Source of the DNA: Chitinophagaceae bacterium
GTDB lineage: Bacteria > Bacteroidota > Bacteroidia > Chitinophagales > Chitinophagaceae
Assembly: GCA_024508725.1 (NCBI GenBank)
Contig: JANINS010000004.1
Location: 328,163 to 392,162 of the forward strand
Length of the DNA: 64,000 bases
Reading direction: 5' to 3'
The translations under genes and the position numbers were made by a program. The notes under the pieces are model-generated. The model was given only the letters and a program-made list of their open reading frames with translations, was not told the origin of the DNA and did no database searches. This document shows, piece after piece, positions 19,279-27,746 of this stretch (the first letter of the stretch is position 1; each line of letters opens with the position of its first letter).

Positions 19279-19395
19279 TCAACAATGGCCTAAAGCCCAA
19301 TAGATAATAAGAAAGATGACAATAGTGCTTAAGCAGCCACCACCAAGCTTTTTAGCTCCGTAGCCGGCGATAATTGTTCTAAAGAATCTATTCAT
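19279..19395 (-). CDS. 38-residue Gly-rich single-membrane-segment microprotein
   Basis: A 38-codon reading frame starting MNRFFRTIIAGYGAKKLGGG, then a Cys and a hydrophobic helix (STIVIFLIIYWALG), ending at TGA. A basic N-terminus, a GYGAKKLGGGC motif and one membrane-spanning segment suggest a real inner-membrane microprotein rather than chance. I believe similar Gly-Gly-Gly-Cys microproteins occur in other Bacteroidota but could not check. It sits in an otherwise empty 335-bp gap and has no neighbours in an operon. Function unknown. Confidence 0.6.
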   Translation of the reverse strand: MNRFFRTIIAGYGAKKLGGGCLSTIVIFLIIYWALGHC

Positions 19396-19536
19396 AAGAG
19401 TTAATGTGTGTCAGACCTTTGTGCAATCTTTCTGCCACAAACTGCTTTTATGCTTCTACTGCCACAAAATATTTTTATAACTGAAGTACAAACAATTCTC
19501 AGATTGACTTAAAGAAAGGGAATTAAAAGAGTGAGT

Positions 19537-19791
19537 TTAATTGATGTGACTTTCTATTACCCGTTTCACCGTTTCAACGAGCTCGATATGTTGACCACTG
19601 TATACCCTGGTAGGTGTTAATTGACCGCCCCTCTTTTTAAAACCGATGCAATCATCCTGGATCGTTTGAGTGATCTCGGCATCATTAAAATAAAACCAAT
19701 GATAATGCGGTTCAAGGTTGGTGCTGCTGATAAGTTGTCCTGAAAGTTGTTTCCCCTTATACTCAAACGTTATCTTATCCATCAACTTCAT
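19537..19791 (-). CDS. Conserved-looking hypothetical protein (84 aa)
   Basis: 84 residues, starting MKLMDKITFEYKGKQLSGQL, with a mixed beta/alpha composition, a His/Trp/Phe-rich centre (NLEPHYHWFYFNDAEIT) and a C-terminal helix. No signal peptide or membrane segment. An alternative start at the second Met (MDKITF) is possible. I do not recognise the family. Confidence 0.6.
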   Translation of the reverse strand: MKLMDKITFEYKGKQLSGQLISSTNLEPHYHWFYFNDAEITQTIQDDCIGFKKRGGQLTPTRVYSGQHIELVETVKRVIESHIN

Positions 19792-19886
19792 AGGTGCAAG
19801 TTAGACTCATCACTTTCGCCTTACAAGCATACCAGATTAATTAAATATGAAGAGTAACTGAAAATTAGATTAATAGCGACAGTAGA

Positions 19887-20273
19887 TCACTTTGCTATTT
19901 CACCATTCCAGCCCGAAAAGCCATGTTCCAGGTGTTTTACATACACAAAGCCATTTTCTTTCATAATGTGTAATGCTGTGGCAGATCGCTTACCACTTCT
20001 GCAATAAACCAGGTAGGTTTTGTTTTTGGGTAAAGCTTCGATCTGCTTTTTAAAAGACGACGATTGCAAAACATCAATATTTTTTGCAAAAGGTATGTGT
20101 CCATTGCTGTATTCTTCCACAGTTCTTACGTCAAGTATCACAACACCTGTGTCTTTGCTGATCCTTTTAAATTCTTCATTTGAAATTGATGCGCTATCTC
20201 TCACCTGGCATGCTGCACTCAACAAAATCATCTGTAGTAAGATCAATATTCCTGTAAACTTCTTCGTAATCAT
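19887..20273 (-). CDS. Rhodanese-like lipoprotein
   Basis: A 128-residue exported rhodanese domain. The signal peptide ends with lipobox LSAAC (Cys22), so it should be anchored in the periplasm or outer membrane. The catalytic loop is YCRSGKRS with Cys91, the sulfur-carrying residue, and the upstream VVILDVRTVEEYSNGHIPFAKNI is the domain's usual start. It would move sulfane sulfur or reduce cyanide or polysulfide. It has the length of a single-domain rhodanese. It is divergent from the thiolase gene. Confidence 0.88.
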   Translation of the reverse strand: MITKKFTGILILLQMILLSAACQVRDSASISNEEFKRISKDTGVVILDVRTVEEYSNGHIPFAKNIDVLQSSSFKKQIEALPKNKTYLVYCRSGKRSATALHIMKENGFVYVKHLEHGFSGWNGEIAK

Positions 20274-20308
20274 CGTTCAAAGTTCTGAAAGGAATACAAG
20301 AACTCCTA

Positions 20309-20340
20309 TTTGTCATAAAAACTAACAACCGTTATCTTTG
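20309..20340 (+). promoter_or_regulatory. Promoter of the thiolase gene
   Basis: TTTG (20309-20312), a 20-bp spacer, then TATCTTTG (20333-20340). A transcript would start about 10 nt before the ATG at 20358. Confidence 0.75.
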
Positions 20341-20357
20341 CCGCTCAATTAAAATGA

Positions 20358-21539
20358 ATGACTAACAGAACTGTTTATATTGTTTCAGCTGTACGTACGC
20401 CAATGGGCAGCTTTGGAGGTAACCTTAAAGATGTTTCTGCTACGCAATTAGGAGCTACTGCTATTAAAGCTGCAGTTGAAAGAGCCGGAATAAGACCTGA
20501 ACAAGTTAACGAAGTGCTGATGGGTAATGTGATCCAGGCAAATGTTGGACAAGCTCCTGCACGACAGGCTGCAAAATTTGCTGGTTTACCCGACAATGTT
20601 GTTGCTACCACCATCAATAAAGTGTGTGCAAGCGGGATGAAAGCAATTGCTCAGGGTGCTCAAAGCATTCTATTGGGCGACAGTGATATTGTTGTTGCCG
20701 GTGGAATGGAAAGCATGAGCAATGTCCCTTTTTATGTACCGAATCTGCGTTGGGGAAATAAATATGGCAATACGCAATTGATAGATGGTTTGGCAAAAGA
20801 CGGTTTAACTGATGTATACGGAAATATGGCAATGGGTTGTTGTGCCGATGCATGTGCTTCAGATAATAACATCAGCCGTGAAGAACAAGATGCTTTTGCG
20901 ATAGAAAGTTATAAAAGAAGTCAGTCAGCCTGGGAGAATGGAAAATTTAAAGATGAAGTAGTACCTGTTACCATTTCTTCAAAAAAAGGAGATGTAATAG
21001 TTGAGAAAGATGAAGAGCCGTGGAATGTGAAGTTTGATAAGATCGCAGGATTGAAAGCTGCTTTTACAAAAGAAGGAACAGTTACCGCAGCAAATGCATC
21101 TACTATGAACGATGGTGCTGCAGCAGTGGTGTTAATGAGTAAGGAAAAAGCAGATGAACTGGGTATAAAACCGCTGGCGATTATTCGTGGTTATGCTGAT
21201 GCAGAACAAGCTCCCGATCAGTTTACAATGACTCCATCTTTAGCAGTGCCAAAAGCTGTTGAAAAAGCAGGGTTACAAATGAGCAATATTGATTTTGTTG
21301 AGCTGAATGAAGCTTTTTCAGTCGTCGGTATCGCCAATACGAGAAAGATGAATCTCGATCCTGCAAAAGTGAATGTAAATGGTGGAGCTGTTGCTCTAGG
21401 TCATCCTTTAGGAGCAAGTGGAGCAAGGATCATTGTTACATTGCTGAATGTATTAAAGCAAAACGGTGGCAAGATCGGTGCAGCCGGAATTTGCAATGGT
21501 GGTGGCGGAGCTAGTGCAATGGTGATAGAATTGGTGTAA
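20358..21539 (+). CDS. Acetyl-CoA C-acyltransferase (thiolase)
   Basis: A 393-residue thiolase, condensing or cleaving acyl-CoA with acetyl-CoA. The nucleophilic Cys90 is in [10 protein letters not shown], the catalytic His in [18 protein letters not shown], and the second Cys in [10 protein letters not shown]. The length and [10 protein letters not shown] segment fit the acetoacetyl-CoA thiolase (biosynthetic) or beta-ketothiolase group. No HMG-CoA or fatty-acid genes are adjacent, so the direction of use is unclear. It has its own promoter and terminator. Confidence 0.93.
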   Translation: MTNRTVYIVSAVRTPMGSFGGNLKDVSATQLGATAIKAAVERAGIRPEQVNEVLMGNVIQANVGQAPARQAAKFAGLPDNVVATTINKVCASGMKAIAQGAQSILLGDSDIVVAGGMESMSNVPFYVPNLRWGNKYGNTQLIDGLAKDGLTDVYGNMAMGCCADACASDNNISREEQDAFAIESYKRSQSAWENGKFKDEVVPVTISSKKGDVIVEKDEEPWNVKFDKIAGLKAAFTKEGTVTAANASTMNDGAAAVVLMSKEKADELGIKPLAIIRGYADAEQAPDQFTMTPSLAVPKAVEKAGLQMSNIDFVELNEAFSVVGIANTRKMNLDPAKVNVNGGAVALGHPLGASGARIIVTLLNVLKQNGGKIGAAGICNGGGGASAMVIELV

Positions 21540-21562
21540 ATACTAATTATAAAATAGCATAC

Positions 21563-21592
21563 AAGGCTGCTGACTAACTCGGCAGCTTTTTT
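21563..21592 (+). terminator. Terminator of the thiolase gene
   Basis: Stem AAGGCTGC (21563-21570) and GCAGCTTT (21582-21589) with one G-T pair, followed by a T run. It is placed 23 bp after the stop codon. Confidence 0.8.
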
Positions 21593-21613
21593 GTTTGTAA
21601 TGCTGTTAGGCTC

Positions 21614-22612
21614 TTACTTCTTACCTCGTACTTTACTCAGCCATACTACATACTTGAAATATCTTCTCCTGCTCCAGAACTTCGCCATATCGGGCTGAAG
21701 ATCTGATTTGGGAATTGCTTTCCAGTCAATGGGTTCACCATATTTTTTAGCTACCCGGTGTAACGTGTCAATTCCTACCATTGTAAAAGCATCCATACAT
21801 CCATACCGTTCAATTATCTTCTTTTTTCGGGAATGCGAAATATCCAGTTGCATGATCAATTGCTGCATCTTTCCCACTTCAGTCCTAAATATCTCTCTCA
21901 GGTGTGCTACATCTCTCACTTTTTTTACCATAGTGAAAATACCTTCATGGGTATCCTTGTAAGTGTCATAAATATCGTTGGTCATTTGACCCATCATACC
22001 ATGTTGATAAATGATCTGCCGTTCAACATCCGTCCAGTTTTCATCGATCAGTTCTGCAACAGTCAAACAATAATTACCGTTTTTTTCTCTTGCGATTATT
22101 ATCGTTTCTTCCAACGAAAGATCTTCCTGGTGCTGACGAATAGAATCTGCCTGTCCATGAAACGCTTTTCTTAATTGATTCCAGTATGCAGGTTTTACCT
22201 GCAGCTTCTTCAGCTCTTCATTCATGGCAACGATCAGCTTTGCTTTGCTCGAAAGTGAATGATAAGTGATCTTACTATCCAGCAAATCCAAAAGTTGTTG
22301 TTCCGTCCAGCCATCTTCGTCTATAAGGTCATCACAAAGTGTAGCCATAGAACTCATCAGCGTAATGCGTTGACGTTCGATCTCGGATAAACTTCGACCT
22401 TTCAACAACACATAATTTTCAGCCAGTGCACAAACGGTAAGCAAAGGATAATAGCGAAAGGTTTTACGTTTTTCAGCAGCATTCAACTGGTATTGCAGTA
22501 CATCGCAAAAAGAATTTACCATCGGCTCCAGGTAGCTTTTTACAAACCGCAACTGGCGGTAGAGGTGACTGTAATAATCTGCCGCATAGTAAAAAAGGCC
22601 GAGGTACGTCAT
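21614..22612 (-). CDS. Class I isoprenoid-synthase-fold protein (divergent)
   Basis: A 332-residue, almost wholly helical protein. It has an aspartate-rich motif CDDLIDED at residues 93-100 and a second metal-binding-like motif NDIYDTYKD at 212-220. These two motifs and their spacing of about 118 residues are the hallmark of the class I isoprenoid biosynthesis fold (prenyl diphosphate synthases and terpene cyclases), in which they bind Mg-diphosphate. Similarity outside the motifs is low, so substrate and product are open. No terpene, carotenoid or quinone genes are adjacent. No signal peptide. Confidence 0.6.
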   Translation of the reverse strand: MTYLGLFYYAADYYSHLYRQLRFVKSYLEPMVNSFCDVLQYQLNAAEKRKTFRYYPLLTVCALAENYVLLKGRSLSEIERQRITLMSSMATLCDDLIDEDGWTEQQLLDLLDSKITYHSLSSKAKLIVAMNEELKKLQVKPAYWNQLRKAFHGQADSIRQHQEDLSLEETIIIAREKNGNYCLTVAELIDENWTDVERQIIYQHGMMGQMTNDIYDTYKDTHEGIFTMVKKVRDVAHLREIFRTEVGKMQQLIMQLDISHSRKKKIIERYGCMDAFTMVGIDTLHRVAKKYGEPIDWKAIPKSDLQPDMAKFWSRRRYFKYVVWLSKVRGKK

Positions 22613-22650
22613 ACAACGCCAAATATAATACGGATTTTTTTGGAGGTGAG

Positions 22651-22735
22651 CTTAAGTGCTATGATTGAACGTCCGTTGCGTCGCACACTTCAACTGCAGG
22701 AAATTTTATGAACTTACAAGCCTGAACCATGAGAG
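22651..22735 (+). repeat. Dispersed intergenic repeat, copy 5
   Basis: Core TTGCGTCGCACACTT at 22676-22690, preceded by AAGTGCTATGATTGAACG. This left flank is shared with the copy at 9.1 kb. Confidence 0.7.
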
Positions 22736-22898
22736 ATCTGTAGAAATATTAAATATTTGTACCCTCATGCAACGCTCAACTAAATAACTGAGTCAACCAA
22801 CCAAACCAAAGCCCCTGGATACGCAGCAACTCATACAAAATTGCCTGAAGTACGATCCGTCGGCTCAAAAACACCTGTACGAAACCTATGCTCGTCAG

Positions 22899-23369
22899 AT
22901 GTTGGGCGTTTGTTATCGTTATACCAAAAGCATGGAAGATGCAGAAGATGTGTTGCAGGAAGGCTTTGTTCGTGTGTTCAAAAATCTCCAATCGTTTAAA
23001 GGAGAAGGAGAACTGGGAGCCTGGATCAGGAGGATCATGGTGAACACAGCCTTAAGTTTTCTAAAAAAACACGAGGTGTACAGGAACGAACTCGCAATAA
23101 AAGAAGAATTCCTGCATCCCATCAGCGATAGCAATCCCGAGATCAACCTCAATAGCAAAGATCTGTTGCAACTGGTTCGCCAGTTACCGGCAGGCTACCA
23201 GGCAATTTTTAACCTGTATGCAGTAGAAGGGTATAGCCATGTAGAGATCGGGAAAATGTTGGGCATCAGCGAAGGCACCAGTCGTTCGCAATATATGCGG
23301 GCAAGAAATTTACTCATCAGCTGGCTCGAAAAATTTTCGGGTGAAAAGAAAAAGGTGAAATATGTCTGA
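22899..23369 (+). CDS. ECF-type RNA polymerase sigma factor
   Basis: A sigma-70 family ECF factor with region 2 (YTKSMEDAEDVLQEGFVRVF, core-binding and -10 recognition) and region 4 (YSHVEIGKMLGISEGTSRSQ helix-turn-helix). The 156 residues from the first ATG lack part of region 2. The same frame continues upstream for 37 sense codons (including KYDPSAQKHLYETYA, typical family sequence) to a TAA at 22785, with no ATG, GTG or TTG. The true start is therefore probably CTG at 22788 (see findings). The stop overlaps the next gene by 8 bp. Confidence 0.88.
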   Translation: MLGVCYRYTKSMEDAEDVLQEGFVRVFKNLQSFKGEGELGAWIRRIMVNTALSFLKKHEVYRNELAIKEEFLHPISDSNPEINLNSKDLLQLVRQLPAGYQAIFNLYAVEGYSHVEIGKMLGISEGTSRSQYMRARNLLISWLEKFSGEKKKVKYV

Positions 23370-24678
23370 GCAATTCGAACATAAGGTACATGATCTGTTA
23401 GGTGATATTGAATTTGAGCCGGGCAGTGATGTGTGGAAAAGAGTACAGCAGCAGATCCGGCCGGAAAAGAAAAGAAGACGTTTCATTTTCTGGTGGTTAT
23501 TGCCTGTTGTATTGGCTGGTGGTGCATTGACATATTATTTTACTACAGAAAATAATAAACAACAGTCTATTGCTAAAAATACTACGTCAAAAACGATCAG
23601 CGATAAAATTGAAACAATTCCATTACAATCATCTTCATCTGAAGTAAAAGAGAAAACAATAGCAACCCAAACATTCAATAACGATGCAAGGAAAAAGCAG
23701 AAAACAATATTGACCTCAACTCCTGTCTATATTTCTGCAAAAAATAATCAACTTAAACAACAACAAAAGCATTCAGCTAATAAAAGCAGGTCATCATTTA
23801 ATCCCCCATCAGTAAATGCAAATACATCTATTCCTGATAATGATCGAACAAGCCAAACTGCTGCAGTAACAAAAACGATCAAGGATAGTGAAACAGCATC
23901 TATCGCTAAACAAACAATCGATCAAAATAAAGAAGAAAGCAAGCAACCGAACGATAATACAAACGATACTGCTGTGGTAAAGAAGCAGGAAAAAAAGAAG
24001 TCAAAAAAATGGCGGTTTGGTATAACCGCTGATGCCGGAGTGTCAAATGTTGTTGCAGTTCAAAATAACAATTACGCACCTGTTTTTAATAGTGGAGCCA
24101 GTGGTTCTCCATTAACATCCGGATCGTTTGGACCATTAAAGCAAAGACAGCAAACATTTGCAGGAGCTCAAATGGGAATTGGTGTTATCGTTCACAGAAC
24201 GATCAATAAACATATCGATCTTTCAGCAGCAGTATCTTACAGGTATCAGTCCTTTGCTGTAAAAGATATCATTTATAAAGACTCTGCGAATCTCCAAGTA
24301 GTGAATTATAGCAGTACAGCAGATCATTCCTTACACAACCTGCAATTTTCTTTAGGTACAAACTGGTATTTATTAAGCAGAAAGAAAGCTAGGTTTGGAA
24401 TTACCACTGCAATAGATAACATGTACCTGTTATCGGCACATGAAAATATTTCCACTGTCAATGCAGGTAATGCCAGCTTCCAGAAAAATAACCTGAGCAA
24501 CAACAAATGGCAACCATACCTGCGTATTGGCTTAACCGGAAGTTTTACAACTAATCAACATCAGTTGATACAACTATCTCCCTATTTTGGATATGGCCTT
24601 CGTTCTTTCAGCAATACCAATAATACCAGTCAACATGTATGGCAATTGGGAGTGAAAGCAAACTGGTACTTTAAATAA
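23362..24678 (+). CDS. Sigma-coupled membrane protein with C-terminal outer-membrane-barrel-like region
   Basis: 438 residues in three parts. A short cytosolic-type N-terminus (1-40) is followed by one membrane helix (about 41-61, FIFWWLLPVVLAGGALTYYF). A Ser/Thr/Lys/Gln-rich linker runs from about 62 to 205. The C-terminal part (about 210-438) has alternating aromatic strands (KWRFGITADAGVSN and later) like small beta-barrel outer-membrane proteins. It overlaps the sigma gene by 8 bp, the usual position of an anti-sigma factor. I infer a regulatory membrane partner, but no zinc-anti-sigma motif is seen. Confidence 0.65.
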   Translation: MSEQFEHKVHDLLGDIEFEPGSDVWKRVQQQIRPEKKRRRFIFWWLLPVVLAGGALTYYFTTENNKQQSIAKNTTSKTISDKIETIPLQSSSSEVKEKTIATQTFNNDARKKQKTILTSTPVYISAKNNQLKQQQKHSANKSRSSFNPPSVNANTSIPDNDRTSQTAAVTKTIKDSETASIAKQTIDQNKEESKQPNDNTNDTAVVKKQEKKKSKKWRFGITADAGVSNVVAVQNNNYAPVFNSGASGSPLTSGSFGPLKQRQQTFAGAQMGIGVIVHRTINKHIDLSAAVSYRYQSFAVKDIIYKDSANLQVVNYSSTADHSLHNLQFSLGTNWYLLSRKKARFGITTAIDNMYLLSAHENISTVNAGNASFQKNNLSNNKWQPYLRIGLTGSFTTNQHQLIQLSPYFGYGLRSFSNTNNTSQHVWQLGVKANWYFK

Positions 24679-24736
24679 ATAAATAATGATGCAACGGTAT
24701 AGTTGATCATTAAGTCAGTCTTTCAAATTTCATGTT

Positions 24737-25969
24737 ATGAGAAAAAGGATATTCGCCATTCTGGCGATCACTGCAACCGTTTTTGCAATCAACGGTTGTT
24801 TCAAAGATGTTACGCTTGAGAAATACAGTTTTTATCGCCCCGTATATAAAACCAAAGCAGAAGTAAGGGCTGGCATTAAAAGCAGTGCTGCGCAGCAAAT
24901 ACAAAACCCCGGAAAGATATTCATAAGAGGAAATTATATTTTTTTAAATGAGGTGAGCAGAGGCATTCACATCATCGATCAAAGCAATCCGGCTGCTCCT
25001 AAGAATATTGCTTTCATTGCGATCCCCGGAAATGTTGATCTTTCCGTTAATGGAAATTACCTGTATGCTGATCAATATACAGATCTCGTAACACTAGATA
25101 TCACTGATCCATTGAATGTGGTTGCAGTAAATTTTGATCAAAAAGTATTTCCGCAACAATATGCTGTTCCTGATTCAAACCTTGTTATTGTAGATTGGTT
25201 AAAGGTGGATACGATGGTAAAAAATAGAGATGTGCTGAACACAATGCCTTTTATATTTTTTTCCGGTGGTCCATTAACGAATGCTGCATCACCTGGAGGT
25301 GTAAGCCAGGGTAAAGCCGGATCGATGGCAAGATTTGGATTGATGAACAACAGGCTGTATACTGTGTCAACCTCAGAATTGAAAGTATTTAATGTTTCGA
25401 ATCCTGCAGATCCACAATACACTAAATCGGTTTGGCCGGGAGCTGGTAATATTGAAACGATCTATCCATTTAGAACAGAATTGTTTCTCGGTTCAACTGC
25501 AGGCATGCATATTTTCTCTGTTGCTAATCCCGATAGTCCAATAAAGACCGGAATGTTTGCTCATGCCAATGCTTGTGACCCAGTGATCACTGATGGTAAT
25601 TATGCTTATGTAACGCTGCGATCAGGAAATGCCTGTGCATCGGTTAGCAACCAGATGGATGTAGTGAATGTTGCCAATATCAATGCACCATCATTGATTA
25701 AAACGTATCCTTTTACTAATCCCCACGGATTGGATAAAGATGGTGATCGTATTTTTCTTTGCGATGGAACTGCAGGATTGAAAGTTTTGGATGTGCAGGA
25801 TGTAAGTAATGTACGAACTGTACAAACCATCGGCAATATGGAAACTTATGATGTAATAGCAATGAATGGAATTGCCATCACTGTTGCAAAAGACGGGCTG
25901 TATTTCATCAGCTATGCAAATCCATCCGATGTGAAAGTGATCAGTAAAATTTCAACTGCTGTGAAATGA
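24737..25969 (+). CDS. LVIVD-repeat lipoprotein
   Basis: A 410-residue lipoprotein (lipobox ends NGC, Cys21). It has repeated short beta modules of the LVIVD type, for example GIHIIDQSNPAAPKNIAFIA, LVTLDITDPLNVVAV and LKVFNVSNPADPQYTKSVW, which build a beta-propeller-like fold. It would be tethered to the envelope, probably for protein or glycan contact. It lies in the sigma-factor operon, and its stop overlaps the next start (ATGA). Confidence 0.82.
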   Translation: MRKRIFAILAITATVFAINGCFKDVTLEKYSFYRPVYKTKAEVRAGIKSSAAQQIQNPGKIFIRGNYIFLNEVSRGIHIIDQSNPAAPKNIAFIAIPGNVDLSVNGNYLYADQYTDLVTLDITDPLNVVAVNFDQKVFPQQYAVPDSNLVIVDWLKVDTMVKNRDVLNTMPFIFFSGGPLTNAASPGGVSQGKAGSMARFGLMNNRLYTVSTSELKVFNVSNPADPQYTKSVWPGAGNIETIYPFRTELFLGSTAGMHIFSVANPDSPIKTGMFAHANACDPVITDGNYAYVTLRSGNACASVSNQMDVVNVANINAPSLIKTYPFTNPHGLDKDGDRIFLCDGTAGLKVLDVQDVSNVRTVQTIGNMETYDVIAMNGIAITVAKDGLYFISYANPSDVKVISKISTAVK

Positions 25970-26532
25970 AAATATTGATAACATTTGTTCTACTAATTTC
26001 TTTCGGCTCGATACAAGCTCAATGGAAATACCAGGGAATGGTTGAAGGTGGCTTGATCAATGGAAACTGGGAAACCAATGCCTATGTACAAACCACCCAT
26101 GGTGTTCAGTACAAACAATGGTCGGCAGGATTAGGAACTGGTATTGATTATTATCGATACAGATCAGTACCCGTATTTATTGAAGTGCAGCGTAGTTTTG
26201 GTAAGAAAACAGTTCGTCCTTTTATCGTTGCCGCAGCGGGAATCAATGCTACATGGCCAACCGAAGAACAAAAACAACAATGGAATGGCTGGATGCAAAC
26301 TACACAGGCCGAATTCAGTAATGGATTTTATTCGAGGATCGGTGGTGGAATATTATTGAATGCAAATGCAAAAGTGAAACTGTCTTTAAAAATTGCTTAC
26401 AGTTATAAAACACTTTCCAGAAAGTACACTGAATGGAATTGGGACCCATGGCCTCAACCTGTTAATACTATTCAGAAAACAATGGAATATCGTTTAAACC
26501 GTTTGAATATTGGACTGGGAGTAAGTTTCTAA
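25966..26532 (+). CDS. Putative outer-membrane beta-barrel protein
   Basis: 188 residues with a signal peptide (MKILITFVLLISFGSIQAQ). It has alternating hydrophobic/aromatic strands with Gly/Asn turns and a terminal Phe (LNIGLGVSF), the usual C-terminal signature of outer-membrane barrels. Translationally coupled (ATGA) to the LVIVD lipoprotein. Together the four genes from 22.9 kb form one envelope-related operon. No specific family recognised. Confidence 0.65.
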   Translation: MKILITFVLLISFGSIQAQWKYQGMVEGGLINGNWETNAYVQTTHGVQYKQWSAGLGTGIDYYRYRSVPVFIEVQRSFGKKTVRPFIVAAAGINATWPTEEQKQQWNGWMQTTQAEFSNGFYSRIGGGILLNANAKVKLSLKIAYSYKTLSRKYTEWNWDPWPQPVNTIQKTMEYRLNRLNIGLGVSF

Positions 26533-26557
26533 TCCATTCATCAGTCAAATTAGTATG

Positions 26558-27625
26558 TTAGAAAGAGCTTACCTCGTAGTAGGCTCTTTTTCTTTTCAGC
26601 ATTTCATTAAAGAGCAGTGGGTGATCTTTTCTTCCTTTCACCGGGAAATTATCCAGCCAGCTTTTCTTGTCAGACACATTCCAGAATGTTACACCAGTAA
26701 TATGTTTTCGATACTTACGAAATAGCTCAAAGCACATCTTGTATTGGAAAGCCTGCCTGTTTTGTTTTTCTTTTGAGAATAGTGTGTCCGGTGCTTTCTT
26801 TTCATCAACGATCCGTGGATAGATCGACATATCTAATTCAGTGATCTGAAGCGGTAGCCCCAGGTTGCTGAAATCTTTCAACGTTGCTTCCAGTTCTTTT
26901 TCTGTAAGATCGTAGATACTCCAATGAGCCTGTAGTCCTATTGCATGTACCGGGATATTGGCAGATCTTAATTTCCTGATCAGTTGAATGATCTTGGCTC
27001 TTTTTATTGGATCAGTTTCATTGTAATCATTGTAAAAAAGTGTCGCATCGGGATCTGCAGCATGAGCGTATTCAAATGCTTTGAAGATAAAATCTTCACC
27101 ACATAATTTGTACAATGGTGAGGGCCTGTAGAATTCATTTTTATCATCCGAGATCACTTCATTCACCACATCCCAGGCATAAATACTGCCTTTGTACCGT
27201 TGCATAACATGGGTGATGTGTTCTTTTAATCTTTGCAACACCTGTTCCTTTGTTGCGTCTTTACCGGTAGAATCTTTCAGTAACCATTCAGGTAGTTCCT
27301 GGTGCCATACCAATACATGACCTCGAACTTTAAGTCCGTTTCGCTTAGCAAATGCAACAATCGAGTCTGCATCTTTCCAGTAATATTCATGTTCTTTTGG
27401 ATGAATGGGTTTCATCTTCATTGCATTCACAGGTGTAATGCTGTTAAACTCTTTCAGAATAAGTGTTGCTTCTTCTGATCTCAGCTCTGCCGGAGAAACA
27501 GAAACACCAATCGGGAAAAATGCATTGTAATGGTCTTTCAGTCCTTTTGTAGGATCATCCTTTGCATTATCGTTGGCTGTTGTGCAGGAAAAGCTTACCG
27601 CAACAAGAAACATCAGATATTTCAT
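26558..27625 (-). CDS. GH10 endo-1,4-beta-xylanase-like lipoprotein
   Basis: A glycoside hydrolase family 10 enzyme, cutting the beta-1,4-xylan backbone with retention. 355 residues. GHVLVWHQELPEWL precedes the acid/base Glu156 in WDVVNEV, and the nucleophile Glu263 is in ITELDMSIYP. I chose the ATG at 27625 (MKYLMFLVAVSFSC, lipobox Cys14). The frame stays open further upstream, but that would overlap the divergent nfnA-like gene and lose the signal peptide. It is likely anchored on the cell surface. No other xylan genes are nearby. Confidence 0.9.
   Translation of the reverse strand: MKYLMFLVAVSFSCTTANDNAKDDPTKGLKDHYNAFFPIGVSVSPAELRSEEATLILKEFNSITPVNAMKMKPIHPKEHEYYWKDADSIVAFAKRNGLKVRGHVLVWHQELPEWLLKDSTGKDATKEQVLQRLKEHITHVMQRYKGSIYAWDVVNEVISDDKNEFYRPSPLYKLCGEDFIFKAFEYAHAADPDATLFYNDYNETDPIKRAKIIQLIRKLRSANIPVHAIGLQAHWSIYDLTEKELEATLKDFSNLGLPLQITELDMSIYPRIVDEKKAPDTLFSKEKQNRQAFQYKMCFELFRKYRKHITGVTFWNVSDKKSWLDNFPVKGRKDHPLLFNEMLKRKRAYYEVSSF
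26562..26592 (+). terminator. Terminator of the sigma/LVIVD operon
   Basis: AAAGAGC (26562-26568) pairs with GCTCTTT (26583-26589), followed by further T residues. It lies inside the 3' end of the convergent xylanase coding sequence. Confidence 0.5.
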
Positions 27626-27746
27626 CAATGGTTGGATAACAAGAATCCTGCTAAACTGAAGTTTCCAACCAATCAAAAATCGAAAGATAACCTTCGTCAT
27701 ATTTCGCCTATACATGAATCTGTAAAATTGCCACAAATACCAGCTC

